From Boletus sp. NGJ (Eukaryota > Basidiomycota > Agaricomycetes > Boletales > Boletaceae): DNA of 64,000 nucleotides. Below are positions 44,801 through 55,777 of the stretch, piece after piece; the first letter of the stretch is position 1, and every line of letters starts with the position of its first letter. Position numbers and translations under genes: made by a program. The notes under the pieces are model-generated. The model had not been told where the DNA came from and searched no databases. It saw only the letters and a list, made by a program, of their open reading frames with translations. The DNA lies in assembly GCA_019096195.1 (NCBI GenBank), contig JAGTXK010000127.1:50412-114411 (forward strand), in the 5' to 3' direction.

Positions 44801-46402
44801 TACGCCTAAGCGACAGTTGTCTGTCCTCGTCCCATCTGTGTCCAAGGATTATTTTTCATCACCGAGCGTGGGCCATGCGATAGAGGCGGAGGGCGAAGGC
44901 GATCGACAATACCCAAGTGAGAAAAAGGGAGTGGAAGCCAGTACGACTTTAGGGGCCAGACACAAGCAGCTCGCGCCTGCAGCGTCGATGCGTGCGGTAG
45001 CTGCGGAAGTGTTGACGTCGACGAGTAAACGAGGCAAACCATCTCCTGTAAAAATATCGACCACCGTTACTTCTGGGAAGTCGAGGCCCAAAACCAAGGC
45101 CAATGCCAAATCTAAGCCTGGTGCGTCCATGGAAATGACCAGGACTCGCGCAGATGACAGTGACGACGATACGAATGAAGAGGGAGAAGACAACACCATG
45201 TCCATAATCGTCGACATACCCGTGACATCCCACGAGCGGTGTCGGATCGAAACGAAGTGCAGCAAACAAGGCTACCACGCGGCTAAGGGAGGAGATCATG
45301 CCGGACGTGGTAAGCTTTGAAAGGGAACAGAAACAAGCGAAGCGACGACGGAGTGTGGGTGGGGAGGCAATCGCGTCGTTGGGAGGGGAGGATGAAGAGA
45401 AGGAGGAGAAGGAGAGGGGTGGAAAGAGAAGAAAGGTAGCAACACATGTGAATGAAGAGGAAGAGGAAGAAGCAGAGGTGGAGGACGTAGTGTTGGTGTC
45501 TTCGGTCGAGACTAAACCGAAACCGATTAATGGGAAGGGCAAAGCAAAAGGGACAACGGCTGCGGGCTCCGACGAGGACATGGACAAAGGGCCGGCGAAG
45601 AACAAACCGAGTGAGTCTCATGAAAAGAAGGGCGTTCGTGGGCGGAGGGAAGCATTGGCCGCCATCCGATTGATAACAACTGGCGTGACCCTTTTGGACG
45701 ACGTTATCAAGGTGAGTCTTCCCCCTCAAGTACTTATGGGGCCAATGCTAACGCCGAACGTCCCAATCACACAGCGTCTCGGAAAGCTAGGGGTACAGAT
45801 GACGACGAAACCAACGGATTGTACGCATCTTGTCGCCAAGGGCATCGTTCGGACGGAAAAATTCCTCTGTGCCATGTCTGTCTCGCCGTACGTCCTAACC
45901 GAAGAATGGGCGAATGCGAGTGCCAAGGGTGGCAAGCTTCTTCGTGCGTCCCGAAGTTCAGTCTGAACATTCTCTCGTCGTTGACCGCACCCTACCGTCC
46001 TTTCCAGCTGAAAATGATTACCTATTGTCCGACGTGGCTGCAGAGCGAAAATGGGCGTTCAAATTCGTAGATGCGATGGCGCGTGCAAAGGGACCTGAAG
46101 GCGGTTCGAGCTTGTTCAAGCAAATGACGTTTTACGTGACGCCCAAAGTCTCTGTCGACACCAAGTTGCTCAAAAACGTGGTCTCTGCTGGAGGTGGCCA
46201 AGTTCAAACCTCCACAATGCCAACAGCACGGATTCTAAAAGGGAAGGCGAATCGATACGTCGTTTCGTGTCCAGAAGACAAGGCGGTCTGGCGGCCGTTG
46301 GTGCAAGAGGGTTTCAAAGTTTATTCACCTGAGTTGGTGTTGAGGGGGGCTTTGAGGCAGGAGATCGAGTGGAAGAAGGAGGAATGTCTGGTAGCGTGGT
46401 GA
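41819..46402 (+). CDS. Multi-BRCT DNA-damage protein, BRC1/RTT107-like
   Basis: Thirteen exons join in phase to 1,301 residues: 41819-42051, 42112-42175, 42232-42351, 42405-42875, 42925-43062, 43124-43245, 43300-43389, 43438-43523, 43604-44592, 44634-45221, 45271-45711, 45775-45943 and 46008-46402. Four N-terminal BRCT repeats are visible ('FDGVHYSLSLSLPP', 'IFSGVVACATD…GGQWRIGLTRDVTHL', 'ILTPHWFDDAVRLG', 'LSWSIPVVNHTWLEDCFVEW'), then a long charged Ser/Arg/Lys-rich linker, then a C-terminal BRCT pair ('LGVQMTTKPTDCTHLVA', 'VSPYVLTEEWANAS', 'RYVVSCPEDKAVW'). BRC1/RTT107 proteins bind phosphorylated histone H2A at stalled replication forks. The donors GTTTGT (43524) and GTTCGT (43063) are weak, so those two joins are less sure. 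Confidence 0.87.
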
Positions 46403-46925
46403 CCCCAACGAAGTGCGGGTCTCGGGCAAGATATGGATTGGTAGTTGGCTTGTGCAGCTTTATCCGATAAGCATTGGCGTGCCATGGAGGTTTGGGTCGA
46501 CCTCTATTATCTTGTGTAGGAATGCGTGTTCGCAGGAATGTACTCGATCGAGCTGATTATAGTACACGGTGATCGTAAGTTACCCGCTCCGACACGCCAA
46601 AACTCTCACGAGTCGTGGAACTCACCGATCGATCGATCAACGGCGGCCAGCTGCTGGCACCATTTGGTAACTAGTTTTCCGCGATTTATTGCATGTTTTC
46701 CGCATCATTTATTTATTTGGCTTGCCTCATCATTCACGTTCAGATTTCACCGATGTGTGTTGCGACGGACACAGGAAGAGGCACAACTGATCACACGGAG
46801 CTCAATGCTCCCAGGCTTATTAGCTTGGCTGCTTTGCGCAGCAGAGGTGATTTGGTTTCTTTTCCCCCTGGCGGTTGGCTGAGTCCTATTAGGATCCGAA
46901 TTCCAGTCGGTCGAGTGAGTAAGGG
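46403..46925. other. Intergenic; conserved promoter segment of the DUF6533 copies
   Basis: From about 46740 the sequence matches the stretch upstream of the other DUF6533 copies (52540-52665 and 55650-55777), including 'CTTATTAGCTTGGCTGCTTTG' and 'GGTCGAGTGAGTAAGGG' just before the ATG. It therefore belongs to the duplicated unit. Confidence 0.6.
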
Positions 46926-48680
46926 ATGTCGTTCACGGGCACCGCGTCCCAGCTAGCTGGGCTACAGACATCCAAGGTGAGTCTTCTACTGAGATGTTTG
47001 AGCCCACCTAACCCTTCCCTTTTCTCGCATGCACCACAACTCGGGTTAATGGTATTGACAGTATTTCAACAGTATGTCTTTTGATCCATATTGCTTCTTG
47101 TTTGGCATCGTGCTTACATGTGGACGACCCCCAGTTGCTGGCATGGCGATTCTGGTGAGGAAGATCTGCCTGAGAGGTGGTCAATGCCAATTGAACTGCT
47201 GGTAGATCTTCGACTATGCGATCACCCTCGAGGACGAAGTATGCGGACATGATGGAACTGTCATTAATGCATTAATCCTTTGTTAGGCACGATGGGTGTG
47301 GGGCCGTGGATGGGATGTGACACGAGTCGTCTTTACGGTATCAAGGTATCTACCATTCGCAGGCGCGGGGTTGACTGCATATGGTGAGTGTGCCACATCG
47401 CAAGTTATTTTTTTTGGCTGAAGGGGCTCGGGAAGTTGCCTTGCGCTCAAATTCAGATGTATGTCCAATGTATGATCGAATACGGTGATATTGGTAATAT
47501 CCCCATACCTAATAGCCCTGCGGACCGAGCTTAGAAGAGAACAGTGGGTGGTTGGGTGGTTGACCTCTTGAGGATGCTCGAATTAACACCTCTTTTGCCA
47601 GTCGTTCATATACTGGGTATCATCGCTGCGGAAGGTCCGTCGTCTCGCTTCCCTCCACGAGTATCGCATGAATGTCGTCTGTCATCAAGTGCTTCTGATC
47701 CTACGCACGTACGCATTTTGGCAAGGCGATAAACGGGTGTTATACGGCCTTATTGTATATGCTGCCGTGAGTCGTCTCTTCTTCGTTGTGTTTCTTTTCA
47801 GTTTGCTCGAGCGGACGACGACATGACTTAGCTGACGATCGCTGCGGCCGTTGGTATCAACGTCGTACCAAAGCAACTTTTCCCTGGAGGTAAGTCTCGA
47901 GCTACGTCATCTATCCCTCTCTTGACTCATATGTCCGGTGCACAGCACAAGCTCCTCCGGGTTGCTTTCTGACCGCCGGTCGAAATAGTACTTTGGTATA
48001 TTTAGTCTTATTGCTTTTCGAAATGGGTGAGTACCCTGTCATGTCGATCCGTTACTGTCCATGTTGATTATTGCAGTGATATTGTTTTTAACGGCCTATA
48101 AAGCATTTTCGTTCCTATCGTGAAATAAGGACATCCATCGTGTACACAATCTATCGAGATGGTATGTTATATATCGCCTGCATCATACGTAAGAGAAATC
48201 TTCACGTCCCGTGGAGCCGTTGCTTACTTTAAGGCGCAGTCATCACACTCGCCAACACAATCGTCGACGGTGCATTTCCGGTAAACATTTCTCTCCCATG
48301 GCACGAATCCAGAAAATGCTGACAAGAACGGTTGTTTTTAGTTTCAATTCAGCAACCTCTTGGACCTGTGCGTGACACTACGTTTTTAATGTATTTGCTT
48401 GGCCGATTCCAGCTCTGACGATGGTTGTTCCACCTGCAGACTCCAGATCACGCTCCACAGCGTGCTTGCATCACGCATTATGTTCAACCTACGCAAGAGC
48501 TCCTACTGTCTACAGAAAGGGACGACAACGGATTCGGTCATGTTCGACGATGATGCATTCTACCCGCCCTTGAACTCACAATCTACTAGTGGGTTCGAGT
48601 TGTCTGGAAGCGGATCGCGGGGTTTGACGAGTATCTACGTCAATGTAGACACCAATTTGACTAGGTCCGAACAGTGCTGA
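46926..48680 (+). pseudogene. DUF6533 membrane protein, copy A (frameshifted)
   Basis: Exon-like parts of a seven-helix-type Agaricomycete membrane protein in order: 'MSFTGTASQLAGLQTSK', 'IFDYAITLEDE', 'ARWVWGRGWDVTRVVFTVS' and 'YLPFAGAGLTAY', 'VHILGIIAAE', 'LLILRTYAFWQGDKRVLYGL', 'LTIAAAVGINVVPKQLFPG', 'APPGCFLTAGRNSTLVYLVLL', and 'LHSVLASRIMFNLRKSSYC'. In the helix-6 exon (48090-48130) one extra A after TATAA shifts the frame relative to copies D, E and F, and the C terminus also runs on past the usual stop. Function of DUF6533 proteins is unknown. Confidence 0.75.
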
Positions 48681-49099
48681 GACACCAGTATATCTATATC
48701 GAGGGTATAGACATTATTGCAATGCCTGCAGAATGTCGCTCTTATTCCTACGAGTAAGAACAACCGATGCTTGCTACCATAATGTCGGTGACCTTTCTAA
48801 TTATTGAAAGGGGTTGGACTCGGTATGCATCATCATCACAGGTTGTGATCACTTTCAGCTTTGAATTTGAGCAATGAGAACTCGGCAAAAGCTGGGTCAG
48901 CATGTTTTCCATGTTGCCAGAAGTTCGTTATTTACCATGCTGCATAGACTTAATAACTATATTACAGGGTGTAACACCACTACTTAGATCCCACAATTGC
49001 TAGGAGCCACACTCGTTGAAGGGGACAGCACACTGTCTCGTAATGCACAGTAGTCTCTCGTAATGCCCAGCAAGTTGTTGGGACAAACTCACCTTCACC
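48681..49099. other. Spacer, no gene seen
   Basis: 3' flank of copy A; it resembles the 3' flanks of copies D and E for the first 120 bases and then becomes unique. Confidence 0.4.
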
Positions 49100-49800
49100 A
49101 AATAGGTTACGCAGAAACGCACACCCTATCAGCAGTACTACCATGGGAGGAGTCAGGCGAGTACACCTCTGACAAAGGCTGCAAATGCAACGTCCCCGAG
49201 CGTTCGTCACTTCTTATCACCGACCAATGTTGGAATTTGACATCTGAGCGCGTGGAAGCAAACCTGCTCGTTCCCTGCCCCAATTCACGTCCTAATAGCA
49301 CCCAAAGGATGAGCATCTGCGGTGAAATACACTGCCAACACATTCCACCGTGAGTCCCATGCACTGTTTGGTAGCATTCGCCATCACGGAATACACCGCC
49401 GCTAACGGGACCGCACTGACACTGCTTGATCCCAACGTTACCAAAAGGGTAACCCCACAAAGGGTGAATGGAAGCGCCGACCCGATGATGATCTCGACGA
49501 TGGCGAAATACATTGAGGAGTATCCACGGCCGAGTTGGGCGCACACCAACTTTCCATGGCTGATGACGCGATAACAGATCAGCGATGTCAGCGTCGTGTT
49601 GGACACGACACAGGCAGTGTAATAGGCCAAACCGAGTCTGAAGGCAGCGTCTGCCATATAGCCACCCCCGATGGTGTCGAAGGCCCAGTTCTGTAAAATA
49701 CCGAGAACTCGGTCGGGTATCGGGTGAATGCGAGCCAAGGCATAGGAAGAAAGGGTGCTCACCGAGGGTAACAAACCAGAGAGTCCAGGTCACGATGGTG
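49100..49800 (-). pseudogene. Fungal multi-pass membrane protein, C-terminal part
   Basis: On the minus strand, 'AFRLGLAYYTACVVSNTTLTS' and 'YSSMYFAIVEIIIGSALPF' then 'CGVTLLVTLGSSSVSAVPL' form three hydrophobic segments, followed after a possible intron by 'CISPQMLILWVLLGREL' (about 49345-49295). This is the C-terminal half of a membrane-protein family common in Agaricomycetes and distinct from DUF6533. The join between the two parts could not be made with a standard intron in phase, and the N-terminal helices are not found, so it is probably a fragment. Confidence 0.55.
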
Positions 49801-49974
49801 ACGACACAAGCTTTGTTATATATTACCCAACAGTGGTGGATCTAGAACCAAGGTTATAAAGCGTCAACCCGATATCACGTCCACAGACGGAACACCACGA
49901 GCCGGTCTTACCAATAGGGCGTCTGTCACGAGCTGTAGTATGACGACCGTCACGCGCTCCAAATCCATCCACCA

Positions 49975-50720
49975 TACCGTTTATCGCCTTGCCAATATGC
50001 GTACGTGCGTAGGATCAGAAGCATTTGATGACAGACGACATTCATGCGATACTCGTGAGGGAAGGAAGACGACGGACTTTCCGCAGCGATGATACCCAGT
50101 ATATGAATGACTGACAAAAAGAGGTGTCAATTCGAGCATCCTCAAGACATCAACGACCCATCCACCGTACCCGGTCCGCACGGCTATCAGGGGACAGGGA
50201 TTACCAACTTGAATATCACCATAGTCGATCCTGCGTTGAACTTACGTCTGAGTTTGAACGCAACACAACTTTGCAGCATCTTCAGCAAAAAAAATTTCGC
50301 CACAGCACACCCACCATATGCAGTTAGCCCCTCGCCCGCGAATGGTAGATATCTTGTAAAGACGAGTCGTGGCACATCCCAGCCGCGGCTCCACATACTT
50401 CGTGTCCATATACTTCGTCCTCGAGGGTGATCATGTATACGGCATAGTCGATCTTCCTCACCAGAATCGCCATGAACGCAACTTGGGGTCATCCATATCA
50501 TATATGTACGCACGATGCCAAACAATGAGTCATGTGGATCGCTTGCGAAAGGAAGACATACTATTGAAGTACTGTCAACACCATTAACCCGGGTTACTAG
50601 CGCATACGACAAAAGGGGAGGTGGTGCTTAAACTTATCTCAGTAGAAGACATACCTTGAATTTCTGTAGCCCAACTACCTGACCTGGGATGCGGGGCCCG
50701 TGAATGGCACCCCTCATTCA
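49975..50720 (-). pseudogene. DUF6533 membrane protein, copy B (truncated, start lost)
   Basis: Minus-strand copy containing 'MWSRGWDVPRLVFT', 'RYLPFAGEGLTAYGG' and the segment up to 'TYAYWQGDK' (about 49990), where similarity to the other copies stops abruptly. The aligned start codon reads GTG instead of ATG at about 50707, and the exon 3 segment has small deletions. It cannot encode a full protein. Confidence 0.78.
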
Positions 50721-50939
50721 CTCAACCGAGAAAGAAGGAAAAGAAACCGAAACTATCTCTGCAGCGCAACTTGAAAGCAACCGAGCTAATAAAGTTGGGC
50801 CCTTCTCTTCCACGAAATGTCCCTGTAGTTCACGACGTTTCCGAGGTAGAAAGTGGACACAGAAAACAATGTCTTAGACGAGATAGAGCACTATAGTAGT
50901 GCGTAATTCATATTGCGTGCTGTCGTTGACGCCCGGCTG

Positions 50940-51957
50940 ATGCAGTTCAAGTGAATCGTAACGTCAACAAACGTCCTCATCCACAGGCGCTTCGCCCCCT
51001 CTTGCCCTCTCTTGATGCGTTTGCTCGTCACAACCACTTTAATATCCTTCATCCCATCCTCAGGTAAATTATAATGGTATTATTGGAATAGACTGACTGC
51101 CAACAATTCCTTTAGGCTCATCGCTCTGAGTCTTGAGCTGCCCGAGGAAACCTTGGTGGAGAAACATAATTTCGGCAGACAAGGTGAAACATCGAGTATG
51201 TCTCCCTTATATATTGTATCTCATTCCACGGTTGAATAACTGAGTGTATCATAAGTCAGATTTATGAAATAGTACGTCTCCTTATTCCTCCTGTTCCTCC
51301 GATCAATTGCATTTCGGCATGGCTTCGGTTGTCAGTTATAGGCGCACAGAGGAAGAAGAGGAAAAGTCAAAGAACGTCTGGCTCAAGGGCCACACAGGTA
51401 CGCCGACCTCGCCACTCAGGAAAGTAGACTACAGCGTGTATCATCACAGACATCGGGAGTGTGACGATCCTCTGGAGTCAGCCTGTTGGTGGTCTGCAAA
51501 TCCTGTCCTCCGATGGCATATGGCGTTGGGTCCGACACGTTGACAACGCAGTGGTGCGTTCTCCTCACCGCTTTTCCCTCCTCGTTCTGGTCCTATAATC
51601 CATGATTTCATGACATTGAGTAGAATAACAGGTTATCAATACCGGAGACATGATGGAATTTTTCAACGGCGGATTCTACGAACCCACCATCCACCGCACG
51701 ACCAAAGCGCCTATGACAGACTCGGCGCATTCTACTTCACAATGGGCGACGACGACGTGACACTCTTGCTCCTCGCACACAACCTGGTATTAAAATGGGT
51801 TGGCATGGAGCGACGGTGTCCTGACGCAGAGGCACTTTCGGAAGCGTGGACGAAGGAAAGGACGATCTCGTACGGGCATGTAGCGCTGCAGAGGGGATCG
51901 GTGGATAATACCGAGGAGGAGGTCATTGAAGGGATCGTTGTGAAGCACTACAATTAA
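50940..51957 (+). pseudogene. 2-oxoglutarate/Fe(II) oxygenase (isopenicillin N synthase-like), copy 1
   Basis: Reading across introns gives 'RPHPQALRPLLPSLDAFARH', 'LIALSLELPEETLVEKHNFG', 'RFMKYYRRTEEEEEKSKN', 'VWLKGHTDIGSVTILWSQPV' with the Fe-binding HTD, 'GLQILSSDGIWRWVRHVDNA', 'VINTGDMMEFFNGGFYEPT' and 'IHR' with the second Fe His. Directly after this His the frame breaks: the family sequence 'DQSAYDRLGAFYFTMGDDD' continues in another frame at 51690-51750 to a normal end at 51957. The N-terminal exons are absent because inverted copy B of DUF6533 lies there. Such enzymes oxidise small molecules, often secondary metabolites; the substrate is unknown. Confidence 0.8.
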
Positions 51958-52665
51958 GGCGGACTCGTTGGCCTTCTCACTAGGTGCACATTTTGGTGAT
52001 GCGGCTGATGCGGGCGTGGCAGTGCTTAGCGGCTGTAATGTTCATCTTTTACCTCCTCTTTAACGTTCATATCTGCAGCTGATGCATGATGCGGCGGCTG
52101 GCGTGATGCCGGTGTCCACTCAAGTCGTGTATCGTTTGAACAAGTAGTTTCAATACTGTAATATCACCCGTGCTACACCGGGTTATGTAATAAACTATTG
52201 TATGCGATGTTGGCTTGCGGCGGTGACCGTTAACGTTCTTGTGTCCCCCCATACCATGCGAAATTTCCGTCAATTAAAGCTACTGGCCAGCCCAATTCAA
52301 TGCATCACGGTTTTGCAACGATATAAAGATTCCGTAGACAAGTCCCCCGATCGCCCACTTGACTGAAATCGTCTCAACCGTTGTCCCGGTTCTGAGCATC
52401 GCCACGTCGCTACCAGCATTGGGAAATTTTTTTACTCATACTCACGTCTAGCACAGCAATTAATACTGGTACCTATCATGTAAGTTGCCAGCCTCATCAT
52501 TTAGCATCTGAATCATGATTTAGATTGCACCGACTCCGTGCAGCCAGACGGACATAGAAAAAGTACAATTAGTCACACGGGGCTCAGCGCTCCCAGCTTT
52601 ATTAGCTTGGCTGCTTTGTGGCGCAGATGTAAATTTTCCCTCTTGCTCAGTCGAGTGAGTAAGGG
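51958..52665. other. Spacer of the duplicated unit; DUF6533 promoter
   Basis: Unique spacer, then from about 52270 a stretch also found inverted at 62880-63160, then the conserved promoter segment shared by the DUF6533 copies (52540-52665). Confidence 0.5.
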
Positions 52666-54363
52666 ATGTCGTTCACCGTGTCCCAGCTAGCTGGGCTACA
52701 GACGTCCAAGGTGGGTCGCTTCTACTGATATGTTTGAGCACTCGCCTCACCCGGTTCTCTGTTCTCGCATGCACAACTCGATAATGGTGTTGACAGTATT
52801 CCAATAGTATGTCTTTTAATCCAAATTATTTTTTGTTTGGCATCGTGCTTACACATGGATGACCGCCAGTTGCTGGACTGGCGATTCTGGTGAGGAAGAT
52901 CCGCCTGAGGGTGGGCATTTCTCTGATGCAATTGGACTACTGGTAGATCTTCGACTATGTGATTACCCTCGAGGACGAAGTATGTGGACACGATGGAACT
53001 ATCAGCAGTGCGTTAAATCCTTTGTTAGGCACGATGGGTGTGGGGCCGCGGCTGGGACGTGACACGAGTCGTCTTTACATTATCAAGGTACCTACCTTTC
53101 GCAGGCGAGGGGATGACTGCATATAGTGAGTATCCCACGGCGAGATTATTTTTTTGGCTGAAGGCGCTCTGGAAGTTGCCTTGCGCCCAAATTCAGATGT
53201 ATGTCCAATGCATGATCGACTATGGTGATACTGGTAATATCCCTTGCCCTAACAGCCCTGCGGACCGGGTTTGGAAGAGAACAGTGGGTAATTGACGTCT
53301 TGAGGATGCTCGAATTGACCCCTCTTTTGCCAGTCTTTCATATGCTGGGTATCATCGCTGCAGAAGGTCCGTCGTCTTCCTTCCCTCACGAGTATCGCAT
53401 GAATGTCGTCTGTCATCAAGTGCTTCTGATTCTACGCACGTACGCATATTGGCAAGGCGATAAACGGGTGTTATACGGCCTTATTGTATATGCTGCCGTG
53501 AGTCGTCTCGTCTTCGTTGTGTCTCTTTTGAGTTTGCTTGAGCGAACGACGACATGGCTTAGCTGACGATCGCTGCGGCCATCGGGATCAACGTCGTACC
53601 AATTATAATACCAGACTTGAAGCAACTTTTCCCTGGAGGTAAGTCTCGAGCTACGTCAACTATCGTTCTCTAGACTCATCTGTCCGGTGCACAGATCAAG
53701 GTCCTCCGGGTTGCTATCTGGCCGGCGGTCGAAATGGTACATTGGTATATTTAGTCATATTGCTTTTCGAAATGGGTGAGTACCCTGTCATATCAATCTG
53801 TTACTGTCCATGTTGATTCGTTTCAGTGATATTCTCTTTAACGGTCTATAAGCATTTTCGTTCCTATCGCAAAGTGAGGTCATCCATCGTGTACACACTA
53901 TATCGAGATGGCTTGATGTATCTCATCTGTATCATGCGTAAGAGAAATCTTCACCCCCATAGACCTATTGCTTACATTAAGGCGCAGTCGTCACACTCGC
54001 CAACACAATCGTCGACGGTGCATTTCCGGTAAACATTTTTCTTCCATGTCACGCATTCAGAAAATGCTAACGAGAACGGTTGTTTTTAGTTTCAATTCAA
54101 CGACCTCTTGGACCTGTGCGTGACACTACATTTGTATTTGCTTTGCCGAAGCTCTGACGATGATTTGTTTCACCTGCAGAGCCCAGATCACGCTCCACAG
54201 CGTGCTTGCATCACGCATCATGTTCAACCTACGTAAGAGCTCCTACTGTATACAGACAGGGACGACGATGGATTCGATCATATTCAACGATAACGCATTC
54301 GACCCGGCCTTGAACTCGCAGTCTAATGGATTCGAGTTGTCTGGGAGGGGATCACGAGTTTGA
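52666..54363 (+). CDS. DUF6533 membrane protein, copy D
   Basis: Starts 'MSFTVSQLAGLQTSK' (52666-52710, donor GTGGGT). Later exons read 'IFDYVITLEDE', 'WGRGWDVTRVVFT', 'RYLPFAGEGMTAY', 'FHMLGIIAAE', 'LLILRTYAYWQGDKRVLYGL', 'LTIAAAIGINVV', 'GPPGCYLAGGRNGTLVYLVI', 'VIFSLTVYKHFRSYRKVR', 'SIVYTLYRDGLMYLICIM' and 'LHSVLASRIMFNLRKSSYC', ending at 54363. Unlike copy A the helix-6 exon is in frame, so this copy could be functional. The exons around 53130-53290 are uncertain, and I did not confirm every splice. Likely a multi-pass membrane protein of unknown function. Confidence 0.6.
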
Positions 54364-54659
54364 CGAGTATTTACGTCGATGCAGACATCGATTTGACAAG
54401 GTCCGAATAGTGTTGGAACACCAGTCTATCGAGGTATGGGACGTTATTGCAATGCCTACAGAGTGTCGCTCCTGTTTCTACGAGTGAACCAGAACAATTG
54501 CTTCATGAAAGACATACCACACGCATACTACAGAAGCCAGGCTTATGCACCTGCTTGCTACTAGAGGTAATTCTTCACAGTACTATAAAACAATATAGCA
54601 TCCGCAATAACCGAGTTCATAGACTTGTAGTCATCAATAACCGGCTCACCGCTGCGCTA

Positions 54660-55140
54660 ATTTTTTGATTCATCAGCCTCACCATATGGATGACCCGAAA
54701 CGTGTTGTCGGCTCCTTGAATCTCCTCTTGCTTGGTGCCTTGAGACCCAGTTCCTCTTTATCTACGCAGTTGTGCGATTCCTGGGAGACCTATAAATTCA
54801 ACTGGTCCAAACTACACGTCTGTGTTTATATCTTATCTCAGGAGCTCTTCGCCCCCACTTGGGTCATGTTACCTGCATGAAAGATGCGCCGAGATCGAGA
54901 GATGCTATTCTGCACCTCTTATCTTGGTTCAACACGTTCTTGCCCCTCGCATATCGCCCGGTATCAAAACGGGTCGCCATCGAGCGCCGGTGTCCTGACA
55001 AAGAGCCGCCACTTTCAGAAGCGTAAAGGAAAGGACGATCTCCTAGCGTGTAGCACTGAAGAAGGGGTCGGATGATAATACCTCGGAGGAGTATGTCATT
55101 AGAGGGATCGTCGTGAAGTACTACAACTGCAGTCTGTCAG
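54660..55140 (+). pseudogene. 2-oxoglutarate/Fe(II) oxygenase, copy 2 (remnant)
   Basis: Only the ends survive. 'VAIERRCPDKEPPLSEA' (54969-55022) matches 'VGMERRCPDAEALSEAW' of copy 1 but has a stop and shifted frame behind it, and the stretch to 55140 still ends in a diverged 'VVKYYN'-like tail. The 5' part (54660-54880) matches, inverted, 60395-60600. Confidence 0.7.
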
Positions 55141-55777
55141 AGGCGGACTCATTGCGCTTCTCACTGTGTAAATATGCGCAGCTGTGGCGGCGGTGCGTGG
55201 GGAACTGTTTGAAAAATTGATTTGATCATCATCCCGGGCGACGTTCACACTTACCGGGATTCAAGTTTGTTCAACATGTTGTACTTTGCTCTGAGAACGT
55301 TCCTCACTATCATGATTGGTTTACTTGCGGTGGTGACCAAATGTTGCTGTCCTCCCGCATGGCATTATTAAATTTCCTCAATTCAAGGTATGTACTTTGT
55401 CGACAGCTCAATTCAATCCATTACGGTTTGTGTAAATGCATTCCGTAGACGAGTCCCGTTGACCCAAGCTGGTCGCCTAGTACTTGAGCGAAGTCGTCTC
55501 AACCATTTCCCTTCTGACCCACTGAGCGCAAGGCTTCCCACTACCATCAGCGCTCGAGAAAACTCAGCCACATCAAAGTTCTTCACACCGATACAGTAAG
55601 TTACGTGTCGTTTTTAATTAGCTCACACACATTTAGATAATATTCATAGACGTGTGGTCCTGCGGACACAAGGAATAGTCCAACTGGTCACACGGGGCTC
55701 AGCGCTCAGCTTTATTAGCTTGGCTGTTTTGTGGCGCAGATGTAAATTTCCCTCTTGCTCGGTCGAGTGAGTAAGGG
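55141..55777. other. Spacer and promoter of DUF6533 copy E
   Basis: Aligns with 51958-52665 with deletions; 'TTATTAGCTTGGCT' and 'GGTCGAGTGAGTAAGGG' are conserved immediately upstream of the ATG. Confidence 0.5.
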
